NCBI GenBank assembly: GCA_017560605.1 | Contig: JAFZEQ010000039.1 | Coordinates: 1 to 6,004 of the forward strand | Reading direction: 5' to 3' | From: Paludibacteraceae bacterium | Lineage (GTDB): Bacteria > Bacteroidota > Bacteroidia > Bacteroidales > Paludibacteraceae | DNA: 6,004 nt | In this document: one piece after another, positions 5,883 to 6,004 of the stretch | Layout of the letters: every line of letters begins with the position of its first letter | Numbering within the stretch: position 1 is the stretch's first letter | Position numbers and translations under genes: made by a program | Notes under the pieces: model-generated | Databases searched by the model: none | Told to the model about the DNA's origin: nothing | What the model saw: only the letters and a program-made list of their open reading frames with translations

Positions 5883-6004
5883 CTACTTATTCGCCGCTTG
5901 ACGAGCGCGAATCAGTCCTCCCACTTTCGCTTTACCCATGCGCACATAGTCGAGCAATGGCAAGTGACTTGGGCAAGTAAACTGGCAGCAACCGCACTCG
6001 ATAC
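5883..6004 (-). CDS. rnfC: RNF electron transport complex, subunit C, C-terminal fragment (5' end outside window)
   Basis: The last 39 codons and TAG stop are visible. The fragment reads IECGCCQFTCPSHLPLLDY, followed by a basic tail that ends RARQAANK. With the partial codon at the window edge (ending GT, consistent with Cys) this is C-x2-C-x2-C-x3-CP, the second ferredoxin-type 4Fe-4S motif of RnfC. RnfC is the peripheral cytoplasmic subunit that holds FMN and two 4Fe-4S clusters and exchanges electrons with NAD(H). Its presence separates this operon from the related Na+-NQR, whose NqrA has no Fe-S domain. The protein stops soon after the cluster, so it lacks the long Ala/Lys-rich tail of the E. 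coli homologue RsxC. It is first in the visible order C-D-G-E-A; the NADH/FMN domains and the first cluster lie outside the window. Confidence 0.93.
   Translation of the reverse strand, partial: IECGCCQFTCPSHLPLLDYVRMGKAKVGGLIRARQAANK

Noticed and set aside
2786..6004. Na+-translocating NADH:quinone reductase (nqr) operon
   Set aside because: The RnfD, G, E and A families are homologous to Nqr subunits, but the gene before rnfD ends in a ferredoxin-type cysteine motif found in RnfC and not NqrA, and no nqrF follows the last subunit gene.

Overview
The window looks like a chromosomal segment of a Bacteroidota bacterium, most likely order Bacteroidales (an inference from gene content, not a species call). 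The pointers are an RNF operon ending in the order C-D-G-E-A, a very long YfhO-family membrane protein with a form typical of Bacteroidales, a secreted protein starting with a Lys-rich signal peptide and a DFS..TAGTPE segment as seen in outer-surface proteins of this order, and several gene starts without Shine-Dalgarno sequences. Every gene lies on the minus strand, so transcription runs from high to low coordinates.

In transcription order, the window opens inside the 3' end of rnfC (5883-6004), whose last visible residues form a ferredoxin-type 4Fe-4S cysteine motif. A 28-bp tandem repeat (two 14-bp copies) fills the rnfC-rnfD gap. Then come rnfD (4849-5844), rnfG (4128-4835, starting at an internal ATG behind a strong AAGGAGG), rnfE (3541-4131, ATGA overlap with rnfG), an unusual 161-bp spacer packed with TTAGACC/GGTCTAA words and mini-hairpins, and rnfA (2786-3379). 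A 12-bp perfect hairpin (2741-2775) separates rnfA from a YfhO-family gene (145-2721). Only 14 bp later a secreted-protein gene begins, and it runs off the window at position 1.

The rnf genes encode the membrane part of the RNF complex, which couples electron flow between reduced ferredoxin and NAD+ to ion transport. RnfC carries Fe-S clusters, RnfD and RnfG carry covalent FMN, and RnfA and RnfE are the paired membrane subunits that share a 2Fe-2S site. rnfB is not downstream of rnfA and presumably lies upstream of rnfC, outside the window.

The genes themselves are conventional. The unusual material is the repeats: the structured rnfE-rnfA spacer, and a 14-bp-period repeat found both between rnfC and rnfD and, in the opposite orientation relative to transcription, inside the yfhO reading frame. 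There is no gene-free stretch longer than 300 bp, and I saw no tRNA, rRNA, CRISPR array or transposase. I did not find an obviously new multi-gene system.
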